From assembly GCA_024275575.1 (NCBI GenBank), contig JAJRYV010000007.1, positions 1-40,961 of the forward strand: DNA of 40,961 nt, in the 5' to 3' direction. Positions 1 through 7,214 of this stretch are shown one piece after another; the stretch's first letter is position 1; the number at the start of each line of letters is the position of its first letter. The translations under genes and the position numbers were made by a program. Below the pieces are notes generated by a model. It worked only from the letters and a program-made list of their open reading frames with translations. It did no database searches and was not told where the DNA came from. This DNA is from a bacterium (GTDB lineage Bacteria > Zhuqueibacterota > Zhuqueibacteria > Zhuqueibacterales > Geothermadaptataceae).

Positions 1-108
1 AGCTTTAGCTATGTCTGCAGCATTACTGCGTATTTCGTTGCGAAGAGGCTCGGCAAACTTTGCATAATCAAAAATACGAATATTATGTTGATATAAATAA
101 CTTGTCAT
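1..108 (-). CDS. Partial unknown protein, translationally coupled to the Cas10-like gene
   Basis: An open frame starts at ATG 108-106 and runs off the left edge without a stop (36 codons visible, beginning MTSYLYQHNIRIFDYAKF). Its ATG overlaps the TGA of the Cas10-like gene in an ATGA arrangement, which indicates translational coupling and one operon. I do not recognise the family from this N-terminus. It is rich in charged and alanine residues and shows no signal peptide, so a cytoplasmic partner of the Cas10-like protein is likely. Function is unknown, and whether this gene is also damaged cannot be seen. Confidence 0.5.
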   Translation of the reverse strand, partial: MTSYLYQHNIRIFDYAKFAEPLRNEIRSNAADIAKA

Positions 109-1430
109 GCAATAAAGGCTTGCTCTCCGCGCTGTGTCGCTTCCTGCAGGTGGGCGATATGCGATTTGGGTAATGCTTTACCATTGCTTTGCTTTTTTTC
201 GAATGCGTGAAGATAATTTTTAACGTTTGAGAAATTGTGCATCTCGTCAGGAATTTCTGAAATTGCATAAGGACGATTGATGATAGACTTGCCACCAATT
301 ATAAACTGTAGGCGCAGAACCTCGAGTTCGCCGGTCATGCCGCTTTTGGCGATGTGAAAATCGATCCACGATGTTTCCTTCTGCGCTTTCTTTTTTGCGT
401 TTGCACATAACGCTTCGGATAGTTGATACGCGCGATAAAACGGATATTTTGTTTTGACAATAGCAATGCCGGCTCAACAGCCCATTGTGCCGTATGCGTC
501 GTGTTCTGAATTTTCAAATGCTTTAACGTATTCTTCCGCCAGGAAAAAACTCAACCGGGCATCGCAGACGAAGGTGCAGTTATCGCCGCTTAGAACGATG
601 GGGCGAATCGGAATAAAACTCTTTCCAGATTTTGCATCCCGATTAAGTTTTATTGCTTTATTTTGTAACAAAACATCCATTTGTCCCCTTATTTTTTTAA
701 ACATAATCTGCATCGCATTTTCAGCGCGATTTGAAACAGCCATTGACAATTATCGCCAGTTTTCCAGGTTCTCTTGTTCAAGAAATCGATCTCCCATACC
801 GTTGCCATCGATATGCACAACGGCGATATGATTGTCTTCGCCTTTGTGCTGGCCTAATTGGTCGAGTTCCGATGTAAAAATATAGTCCTTTAGGTCAGGG
901 ATTTTGGAGATGTCGATTTTTTTAAAGCTTGTTTTCTTGCTGATACCTTTTCCCATTTTAGCCAGGACATTTGCAGAAACAAAATGAACACGATCTTCAG
1001 ACTCATCTTTCCATTCCACATCGCTGGAAAAATCGGTAAAATCACATTTTCGCGTGATGCCGTGGCGGGCTATCGTCGTGTTGGGCATAAAGCTGTTTTT
1101 CATTTGATCCAATTTTGCAAATATTTAATCGAAATCTTCTTTTCTAAATACTAAAAGGGCATTGCCCCCACCGATATAGGCAATCTCCACTTTCTGGTCT
1201 TTATTTTCATCCTTTTGAAGAGCCATTTGGCCGATTGTTGCTGGGGCTTTCCAGGCTTCCAGTATTGCTTTATCAACGCCAAACTGTTCTTTCAAGACGT
1301 TGAAAAGAAAATCATCATACATTTTCTCAACAAGCTCAGACGCGCCAATATTTGTGCGTAATTTATTACTGCTAAAAATGTAAGGTTGGATGGACATGCA
1401 GTCAAGCAAACAGAAATAATATTCACTCAT
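105..1430 (-). pseudogene. Stand-alone Cas10/Cmr2-like palm-domain protein, interrupted by three in-frame stops
   Basis: One continuous reading frame of 442 codons runs from ATG 1430 (ribosome site CAGGAGCACAAT) to TGA 105-107, with no frameshift. It is interrupted by TAA at 1125-1127, TAA at 750-752 and TGA at 474-476. The pieces join into a Cas10-like protein. The first part has the signature IQPYIFSSNKLRTNIGASEL, then YIGGGNALLVF, a first-palm-like strand. Next comes VVHIDGNGMGDRF, the metal-binding palm strand. Then IRPIVLSGDNCTFVC stands where active relatives have GGDD. Last is AGIAIVKTKYPFYRAYQL, the typical strand-helix after the palm. There is no HD domain and no cas gene or array nearby, so it belongs to the stand-alone Cas10-like group rather than a complete type III locus. 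The GGDD-to-SGDN change agrees with loss of nucleotide cyclase activity. Selenocysteine at the TGA is possible but does not explain the two TAA codons. Confidence 0.75.
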
Positions 1431-1703
1431 ATTGTGCTCCTGAAATATGCGTTGATTTAGCTGTAGATATATTTGGTTGAAAACGTTGATTAACTACTGT
1501 TGAAAATATTTGAGAGAAAAAAGAGGTTGATTCTGTATAAATAAAATATGCAATCTCTTTCTATTTTGCACAACGGGTCAAATTAAGTATCTCATTTAGC
1601 CTCACTGGCGATCAATAGCAGTGGAAGCGTCTCGCTGAACGGTAATGCTTCCTGAGTGTTCCGTGGTGCCGCTCCCGCGCTTCGGCAAGCTCAGCGGCTG
1701 CTT
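1431..1703. other. Intergenic region between the Cas10-like gene and the methyltransferase
   Basis: No gene is visible. The half next to the Cas10-like gene is AT-rich and should hold its promoter on the minus strand. The half next to the methyltransferase stop is more GC-rich (1621-1703). I saw no clear terminator or tRNA. Confidence 0.4.
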
Positions 1704-2600
1704 CTACCAAGCTTGCTTCAGCGAGGCATTTTTAATGGCGCGGATATGCTCCGGTGTGGTGCCGCAGCAGCCGCCGATGATATTGGCACCGGCCTGCAAC
1801 AGTTCGCCCACCTGATCGGCCATATCCTCCGCTGTTTCCGGAAAAACTTCCACGCCATCCCGCAAGTGCGGCAGACCGGCGTTGGCGTGCACCAATAGTG
1901 GAACGGCGGCATCGATTTGCCGGATTTCACGCGTTATTTTGATGAGCTGAGCCATGCCATAACCGCAGTTTGTGCCGATGATATCGGCGCCGGCGTCGAG
2001 AGCGGCAGCGGTTGTTTTTGCAGTGGAGTGCCCCATCATCGTACGGAAGGTGCCGTGCGCTGCCTGTTGATAAGTAAAGGTGCAAATAACTTCGCAGCCG
2101 GTGTTTTCTTTCGCCGCCTGAATCGCCAGCACGGCTTCGTCGATGGCGCTCATCGTTTCGATGCAAATGGCGTCGGCACCACCGCGGGCCAGTGCCTGCG
2201 CCTGAATTTTAAATCCCTCAGCCATCTCCTTCGATGAAACATCACCGAGCAGCAGCATTTTCCCGCTTGGTCCGATGGAACCGAGAACCCATTTTTTATC
2301 GCCGGCGGCCCGGCGGGAAATCTTCGCTGCCGCTTCGTTTATTTGCGTGCATTTTTCAGCCAGATTAAAATGACGGAGTTTCAGCGGGCTGGCACCGAAA
2401 CTGTTGGTCTCGATCATGTCTGAACCGGCGGTTATGTAATCCTCGGCAATGGCGAAAACATCGTCAGGCCGGGTGAGCGACCAGTAGTCCGGACATTCTC
2501 CGGGCGCCCAGCCTTTTTTTTGCAGAAAAGTTCCCCAGGCGCCATCGGAAATCAAAACCCGACCTGAGTTGACTTCGGCGGCAATTGAAGTTCGCGGCAT
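1704..2600 (-). CDS. Homocysteine S-methyltransferase family protein (MetH N-terminal-like)
   Basis: A 298-residue protein matching the zinc-dependent homocysteine S-methyltransferase fold (Pfam S-methyl_trans). It has the N-terminal ISDGAWGTFLQ strand, ETNSFGAS near residue 90, a first zinc cysteine in IIGTNCGYG near 210 and the paired cysteines in IIGGCCGTTP near 280. Enzymes of this family move a methyl group to homocysteine to make methionine. The length fits a single-domain enzyme like BHMT or the detached Hcy domain of MetH. No cobalamin or pterin domain is attached, so the methyl donor is open: methylcobalamin on a separate protein, betaine, or S-methylmethionine. The ribosome site AAAGGAGAAGAA directly precedes ATG 2600. 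It is transcribed divergently from the PhnD-like operon. No riboswitch was recognised upstream. Confidence 0.88.
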   Translation of the reverse strand: MPRTSIAAEVNSGRVLISDGAWGTFLQKKGWAPGECPDYWSLTRPDDVFAIAEDYITAGSDMIETNSFGASPLKLRHFNLAEKCTQINEAAAKISRRAAGDKKWVLGSIGPSGKMLLLGDVSSKEMAEGFKIQAQALARGGADAICIETMSAIDEAVLAIQAAKENTGCEVICTFTYQQAAHGTFRTMMGHSTAKTTAAALDAGADIIGTNCGYGMAQLIKITREIRQIDAAVPLLVHANAGLPHLRDGVEVFPETAEDMADQVGELLQAGANIIGGCCGTTPEHIRAIKNASLKQAW

Positions 2601-2622
2601 TTCTTCTCCTTTCTTGAGAAAA

Positions 2623-2637
2623 AAGTGCGTCGCACTT
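2623..2637. repeat. Perfect palindrome AAGTGCG-T-CGCACTT with a nearby half copy
   Basis: A 7-bp inverted repeat around one central base lies between the divergent methyltransferase and PhnD-like genes. The right half, GCGTCGCACTT, occurs again at 2693-2703. This could be an operator for either gene or the remnant of a small genomic repeat. Nothing in the sequence decides which. Confidence 0.4.
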
Positions 2638-2914
2638 GTCGGTACAGCGAGTGTTGTATTTTAGAAAAAACTACACATAGAACACGTAAAGCGCGTCGCA
2701 CTTCCTATCTTTCATTTTTTCATGCAAATTTTTACACTACCTGAGATGTAAAATGGATTCGTTCGGGCTTTTGTATATTAAACTTGCTTCTCATTGCATG
2801 AAGCATTTTCTTTAGTTTCACTATCCGGTTGTCGCTAAAATAAAAGCTGCGCAATGCATAAAACAAGAAGAAAATGAGCTATGCCATCAAAAAATGGAAC
2901 TGTGGACGGAATTA

Positions 2915-3862
2915 ATGAAACCTCGGGTGATAAGTGTGCACAAAATCGCGGCTGTCTTTTTCGCGTTGCTGTTTCTGGCCAATTGTGAAGAGCATTCGCA
3001 AAAAATCGAACCGGTTGTTGTCGATTTTTCCAAGACCACTCCAATTTCAGCCTTCCGTGATTCCGCCAAAACCGGAGGGCATTTGCGTTTGGCCATTGCA
3101 GCGATGACCTCGCCCAACGAAACATTGGTGCATTATGATAAACTGGTCAAGTACATTTCCCAAAAAACCAACCATCCCATAAAGTTTGAGCAGTACAAGA
3201 CTTATGAAGAAGTGAACAGCCTGATCGAACTTATGCAGATCGATGTGGCATTCATCTGTTCCGGCGCTTATGTTGAAGCGAAAAAAAAGTTTCCTGTCGA
3301 GATTTTGGCGGTGCCGGTGGTGCGGGGAAAGTTGACTTATAACGCCTATATTATCGTTCATAAAGATTCACCGGTACAAAAATTTGAAGATTTGCGGGGC
3401 AGGTCCTTTGCCTTTACCGATCCCTTGTCGAACACCGGCCGCTCTTATGCTTTAAAAAGGGTGTCACAAATGGGGCAAACGCCGGATGAATTTTTTTCAC
3501 GCCTGATTTATACCCATGCACACGATTATTCTATCCAAGCGGTAGCGCAAGGTATTGTCGAGGGCGCAACCGTGCACAGCCTGATTTTTGACTACATGAA
3601 AAAGCAAAATCCGGAAAAAGTGAAAGAGTTGCGTATTATCGAGGTCTCTGAGGATTTCGGTATGCCGCCGGTTGTCGTACATTCGCGGCTCGATGCTAAA
3701 GTCAAGCATAATTTACGCACTATTTTTTTGAATTTGCACAAGCACCCGAAAGGGAAAAAGATTCTCGACCAGTTGTTGATCGATAAGTTCGTCTCCGGAG
3801 AAAATGTCGATTATGCTTCAATTCAAAAAAACTTGGAAATGTATGCCAATGACACATATTAA
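2915..3862 (+). CDS. PhnD-like periplasmic binding lipoprotein, likely ligand sensor for the next kinase
   Basis: A 315-residue solute-binding protein of the phosphate/phosphite/phosphonate (PhnD) type. ATG 2915 is preferred over 2894 because it gives a compact lipoprotein signal (VFFALLFLANC, Cys at 24) and a GGACGGAAT site in front. Family features include LRLAIAAMTSPNETLVHY, the segment DVAFICSGAYVEAKKKF, and FAFTDPLSNTGRSYALKR, which forms the ligand pocket. No ABC permease or ATPase is adjacent. Instead the stop codon lies inside the start of a histidine kinase gene, so the protein probably presents a ligand to the kinase, as the arsenite-binding PhnD-like AioX does for AioS. A cysteine (about Cys115) sits in the segment DVAFICSGAYV. 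A role in sensing thiophilic oxyanions is inference. Phosphonate uptake is less likely without a transporter. Confidence 0.82.
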   Translation: MKPRVISVHKIAAVFFALLFLANCEEHSQKIEPVVVDFSKTTPISAFRDSAKTGGHLRLAIAAMTSPNETLVHYDKLVKYISQKTNHPIKFEQYKTYEEVNSLIELMQIDVAFICSGAYVEAKKKFPVEILAVPVVRGKLTYNAYIIVHKDSPVQKFEDLRGRSFAFTDPLSNTGRSYALKRVSQMGQTPDEFFSRLIYTHAHDYSIQAVAQGIVEGATVHSLIFDYMKKQNPEKVKELRIIEVSEDFGMPPVVVHSRLDAKVKHNLRTIFLNLHKHPKGKKILDQLLIDKFVSGENVDYASIQKNLEMYANDTY

Positions 3863-5366
3863 ATTTCCCCTGTTCTGGAAATTTTCCATCGCAATTATTA
3901 TGATCGTTGCGCTGTTTGGCACAATCAATACCTTGCTGATCACCCGTAGTGTTTCGGCCTCCCTTGAAAAAGAATTGGCAAAACGGGGTGAGTTTATCGG
4001 CAACAGCCTGGCAAAATATGCGGTGCGCCTGCTTTTATACGAAGATTATGTCACGCTGCAAGATGCATTAGTTGAAGCGCGCGCAATCGACGAGACGATC
4101 GCTTATATTTTTATCGTCGACCAAAATAGCGAGCTCATCGTGCATACTTTTGGACAGAACTTCCCCCGGGAATTGCTTGCTGCCAATAAGTTGCAGCCCG
4201 GCGGCAGTAAAAATATTAGCCTGATCGCCCCGAAAAGTTCAGAACATGATGTGCTCTGTGATATCGCCATTCCGCTCCTGCAAGGCAAGTTGGGCACGAT
4301 TCGCATCGGTGTGCACGAGAACGAGATTCGTTATTATGTCGACAAAACGACACATACGTTTTTTATCATGATCGCACTCTTTCTCGGCGCTGGAATTATC
4401 GGGGCGTTTGCTTTCTCTTTCGTGATTACGCAGCCCATTAAAGATATCAGCGAGGCGGCTTCGAAGCTGGATTTTATGGCGTTAAAAAAACGCTCATATT
4501 CGCAGATCAAGGAGCGCATCAAGTTACCTGCACACTGGAAACTGCCGTGGCGTTCAAATGATGAGCTGGACCTGCTCATCGATACTTTCCAGGAGATGAT
4601 TACGCGGTTGGAAAACACTTACGCCGAGCTGGAAGCGGTGCAGTCAGTGATGATTCAAACGGAAAAAATGGCCTCATTGGGTACGCTTGCCGCGGGCATC
4701 GCCCATGAAATCAACAACCCTATCGCCGGTTTAAAAAACTGTATTCGCCGGATGCAAAAAAATCCGGAAAACAGAAAACAGAATGAAAAATACCTGCAAA
4801 TGATGGCCGAGGCCGTCGATAAAATCACCAGAGTTGAACGTGGCATGCTCGCCTATGCGCGCAAAGAGGACATCGTCTTTACTGAAATCGATTGCCGCGA
4901 AGTTATCGAAAAGGCCTTGTTATTGCTCGAGTTCAAACTGGAAAAATATGAAATCGCGATAGATAAAGATATCGATGGAAAAATGCCGTTGATCAGCGGC
5001 AGTTTTAATCAGCTTGAGCAGGTCATCGTCAACTTGCTGATGAATAGCCTCGATGCGCTAAACGAGAATGGCGCTGCCGGTTACGAGCATGAAAGAAAAA
5101 TTGCAATTGCATTAAAAGAAGAAAAACGTTTCCTTATTTTATCGATTGCCGATACTGGCGCCGGTATTCCTGAAAAACATAGAGAAAAAATATTCGACCC
5201 GTTTTTCACCACCAAAGCAGCCGATAAGGGTACCGGACTGGGCCTCGCTGTTTGTTATAAAATCATCCAGGCACACCGTGGGCGGATCGAAGTGGCCTGC
5301 GGCAACGGTGCCGGTGCGGAATTTTCCATTTACCTGCCGCTGGCACAGGAAAAAGATTTTGCTTAG
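3843..5366 (+). CDS. Membrane sensor histidine kinase with HAMP domain
   Basis: A 507-residue kinase from ATG 3843. Earlier in-frame starts lie deeper inside the binding-protein gene, and GGAAATGT sits at the right distance. Transmembrane helix 1 is at about 12-34, an extracytoplasmic sensor at 35-170, helix 2 at about 171-195, and HAMP follows ([16 protein letters not shown]). The dimerisation helix carries the phospho-acceptor in [14 protein letters not shown] (His288). The ATPase domain shows the N box ([13 protein letters not shown]), G1 ([12 protein letters not shown]), F box (IFDPFFTTK) and G2 ([12 protein letters not shown]). It has no receiver domain, so the partner should be the NtrC-type regulator 111 bp downstream. 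It overlaps the binding-protein gene by 20 bp, which ties ligand capture to signalling. Confidence 0.93.
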   Translation: MPMTHIKFPLFWKFSIAIIMIVALFGTINTLLITRSVSASLEKELAKRGEFIGNSLAKYAVRLLLYEDYVTLQDALVEARAIDETIAYIFIVDQNSELIVHTFGQNFPRELLAANKLQPGGSKNISLIAPKSSEHDVLCDIAIPLLQGKLGTIRIGVHENEIRYYVDKTTHTFFIMIALFLGAGIIGAFAFSFVITQPIKDISEAASKLDFMALKKRSYSQIKERIKLPAHWKLPWRSNDELDLLIDTFQEMITRLENTYAELEAVQSVMIQTEKMASLGTLAAGIAHEINNPIAGLKNCIRRMQKNPENRKQNEKYLQMMAEAVDKITRVERGMLAYARKEDIVFTEIDCREVIEKALLLLEFKLEKYEIAIDKDIDGKMPLISGSFNQLEQVIVNLLMNSLDALNENGAAGYEHERKIAIALKEEKRFLILSIADTGAGIPEKHREKIFDPFFTTKAADKGTGLGLAVCYKIIQAHRGRIEVACGNGAGAEFSIYLPLAQEKDFA

Positions 5367-5477
5367 AGTTCATCCGGGAAAAGGGGGCATTCCAAATATA
5401 GCTGTTTATTATGGGAAACCTTATTTCAAATCCCCGGCAAAGATAAAAAGTCTTCGATTTGCAAGCAAAGGAAGTCT

Positions 5478-6845
5478 ATGATTCCCCTTCGGATCATCGT
5501 TGTTGATGATGAACAGATTGTTCGCGTTTCCCTTGTTGATGATTTGCAGGAACACGGCTACACGGTGGAACAGTTCGAAACGCCTGGCGCCGCCCTGAAA
5601 TATATAAAAAATTCACCTGTCGATGTCGTGCTGTCAGATATTCGCATGCCGCAAATGGATGGCCTGGAGTTGTTGAAAAAAGTCAGATCAATCAATCCTG
5701 ATCTTTTTGTCGTCATGCTGACGGCGCATGGGTCCGTTGATTCAGCGGTCACCGCGATGAAAGAGGGCGCCTACGATTACCTGACCAAACCGTTTGATAT
5801 CGAGGAAATTCTGCTGGTGCTCGATCGAATAAGCGAAATTCGGCGCATGCGTAACGAGAATAAACGGTTGCACTCACAGATTTCTTCGCGTTTTCCATTG
5901 CAGGCATTTGTGGGTGAGAGTCCGGCGGTCAAAAAGATTTTCGAGCTCGTGGAGATGGTCAGCAATACGGCGACAACCGTCCTGGTTACCGGCGAGACCG
6001 GCACCGGCAAAGAATTGCTCACCAATATCATCCATTATAACAGCAATCGCAAAGACAAGCCATTTATCAAAGTCAGTTGCGCCATCCTTTCACGGGAAAT
6101 TTTTGAAAGTGAATTGTTTGGCCATGAAAAGGGCGCTTTTACCGGCGCCGGCAAAGAACGCATCGGTCGCTTTGAAGCCGCTGATGGCGGCACTCTCTAT
6201 CTCGATGACGTCGATGATATCCCGCTCGATTTGCAGATCAAACTGCTGCGCGTTCTGCAGGAGCATGAATTTGAGCGGGTCGGGGGGAATAACACCATCA
6301 AAGTGGATGTACGCGTTATCGCTTCCACCAAAGCGGATTTGTTGCAACTGGTGCGGGAAGGAAAATTTCGCGAAGATTTGTATTACCGCCTCAATGTTTT
6401 TCCGTTGCACATTGTGCCCTTGCGTCAGCGCAAGGAAGATATCCCGTTGTTAGTGCAGACTTGTATTGAACAGTTCGCACCGCGAAAAAAACCGGAAATT
6501 CAGTCTGAAGCACTCGAACGCATGAAAAACTATAACTGGCCCGGCAATGTGCGCGAGCTCAGGAATATCGTCGAGCGTTTGCTCCTGCTCTCCCACGGCA
6601 AACCGGTCGATGTGAGCAAACTGCCGGTGGAAATGCTGGGAATCGGGCATGAAGATAGTGAGCGTACTAACGGTAATGCTTCGCTGGACCAGGTGCTGGC
6701 GGAAATGGAGGCCAATCTCATCCTGCAGGCATTGGAAAAATGCAGCGGGAAACAGGTAAAAGCCGCTGAAATGTTGCGCATTCCAGTCTCGACGCTGCGT
6801 TCGAAAATGGGTAAACACGGTCTCTCTCTGAAAAAGGATGAATAG
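5478..6845 (+). CDS. NtrC-family sigma-54-dependent response regulator
   Basis: A 455-residue activator with three domains in the usual order. The receiver domain (1-120) has Asp54 in VVLSDIRMPQMDG and the switch lysine in YLTKPFD. The AAA+ domain (about 143-375) has Walker A GETGTGKE at 172-179 and the sigma-54 contact loop GAFTGA at 219-224. The C-terminal Fis-type helix-turn-helix ends in AEMLRIPVSTLRSKMGKHGL. It should bind enhancer sites and open sigma-54 promoters when phosphorylated by the preceding kinase. The ribosome site AAAGGAAGTCT precedes the ATG. A terminator follows at 6893-6933, then the octahaem cytochrome, an obvious candidate target. I found no convincing TGGC-N8-GC sigma-54 promoter in front of that gene, so the target remains unproven. 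Confidence 0.94.
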   Translation: MIPLRIIVVDDEQIVRVSLVDDLQEHGYTVEQFETPGAALKYIKNSPVDVVLSDIRMPQMDGLELLKKVRSINPDLFVVMLTAHGSVDSAVTAMKEGAYDYLTKPFDIEEILLVLDRISEIRRMRNENKRLHSQISSRFPLQAFVGESPAVKKIFELVEMVSNTATTVLVTGETGTGKELLTNIIHYNSNRKDKPFIKVSCAILSREIFESELFGHEKGAFTGAGKERIGRFEAADGGTLYLDDVDDIPLDLQIKLLRVLQEHEFERVGGNNTIKVDVRVIASTKADLLQLVREGKFREDLYYRLNVFPLHIVPLRQRKEDIPLLVQTCIEQFAPRKKPEIQSEALERMKNYNWPGNVRELRNIVERLLLLSHGKPVDVSKLPVEMLGIGHEDSERTNGNASLDQVLAEMEANLILQALEKCSGKQVKAAEMLRIPVSTLRSKMGKHGLSLKKDE

Positions 6846-6892
6846 GCTTTCACATTAATTAACCTAATTCTTACACTCTCTTCAAATAAAAA

Positions 6893-6933
6893 AACGAGGC
6901 TTCACAAGGTTTAGTGAAACGTCGTTTTTTTTT
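6893..6933 (+). terminator. Imperfect hairpin plus T-run after the NtrC-type regulator
   Basis: Arms AACGAGGCTTCAC and GTGAAACGTCGTT pair with a short internal mismatch and an 8-base loop, followed by nine Ts. The form fits an intrinsic terminator. A near copy occurs at 40314-40354 in front of the second cytochrome gene, so this hairpin is also the first part of a duplicated upstream module. Confidence 0.65.
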
Positions 6934-7214
6934 GCCGGATTCAATCCGTATATTCTCTTTTGCCGGCAATATTCTCATCTTATCAGATTTCTGTTTTTAA
7001 ACAGGTTGTCGTAACCTTTTCAGGGGATTTACCACTATGCAAACGTTGTGAAATTTCTGACGTTTTCCATGGTGTATCACGTTATTTGACGATTAATTAT
7101 ACTTATGGCCTTAATGATGGACAAAAGGAGGTGTGTGGAAAAGAAAAAATCCGTGCCTGTGTTGAACTATTCCCATTAATCCATAATTTTAAAATAATTA
7201 AGGTGGATATTAAA
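6934..7214 (+). promoter_or_regulatory. Long leader of the octahaem cytochrome gene, copy A of a duplicated module
   Basis: This stretch is collinear with 40355-40637. The distance from GCCG after the hairpin to the GGAGG box is 193 bases here and 192 there, and from GGAGG to the cytochrome ATG it is 88 and 91. Shared blocks are the one after the T-run (GATTCAATCCGTATATT here), ACGATTAATTATACTTATGG (one T shorter in copy B), AAAGGAGGTGTGTGGAA, AAAATCCGTGC and AAGGTGGA just before the start. The AT-rich block is promoter-like, but no standard -35 box sits at the right distance. The GGAGG box is far too distant (88 bases) to serve the cytochrome ATG, so it serves a micro-ORF or forms part of an RNA structure. 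Confidence 0.6.
7135..7179 (+). CDS. Possible 14-codon leader peptide (micro-ORF), copy A
   Basis: GTG 7135 follows AAAGGAGGTGT and reads VEKKKSVPVLNYSH before TAA 7177-7179. Copy B at 40555 has the same length, the same stop position and the peptide VEEQKSVLVLNSSN. Against a coding role, the gap from GGAGG to GTG is only 3 bases, and the differences between copies do not favour third codon positions. The same bases can form a 7-pair stem (GTGTGGA with TCCGTGC) in which a U-G pair here becomes C-G in copy B. Either a leader peptide or a structured RNA is possible. Confidence 0.3.
   Translation: MEKKKSVPVLNYSH

Noticed and set aside
474-476. TGA as a selenocysteine codon in the Cas10-like gene
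   Set aside because: The position would fit a Cys/Sec exchange, but two TAA stops in the same frame cannot be read this way, and no obvious SECIS hairpin was seen after it.
454-831. Plus-strand open frame opposite the Cas10-like gene
   Set aside because: It is the mirror of coding sequence on the minus strand and has no ribosome site or family features.
1-1703. CRISPR array next to the Cas10-like gene
   Set aside because: No regularly spaced direct repeats of 25-40 bases were found by eye here or elsewhere in the window.
6960-7214. In-frame N-terminal extension of the octahaem cytochrome
   Set aside because: The frame is open upstream, but the signal peptide begins at ATG 7215, AAGGTGG lies eight bases before it, and the second copy has stop codons (TGA TGA) early in the matching frame.
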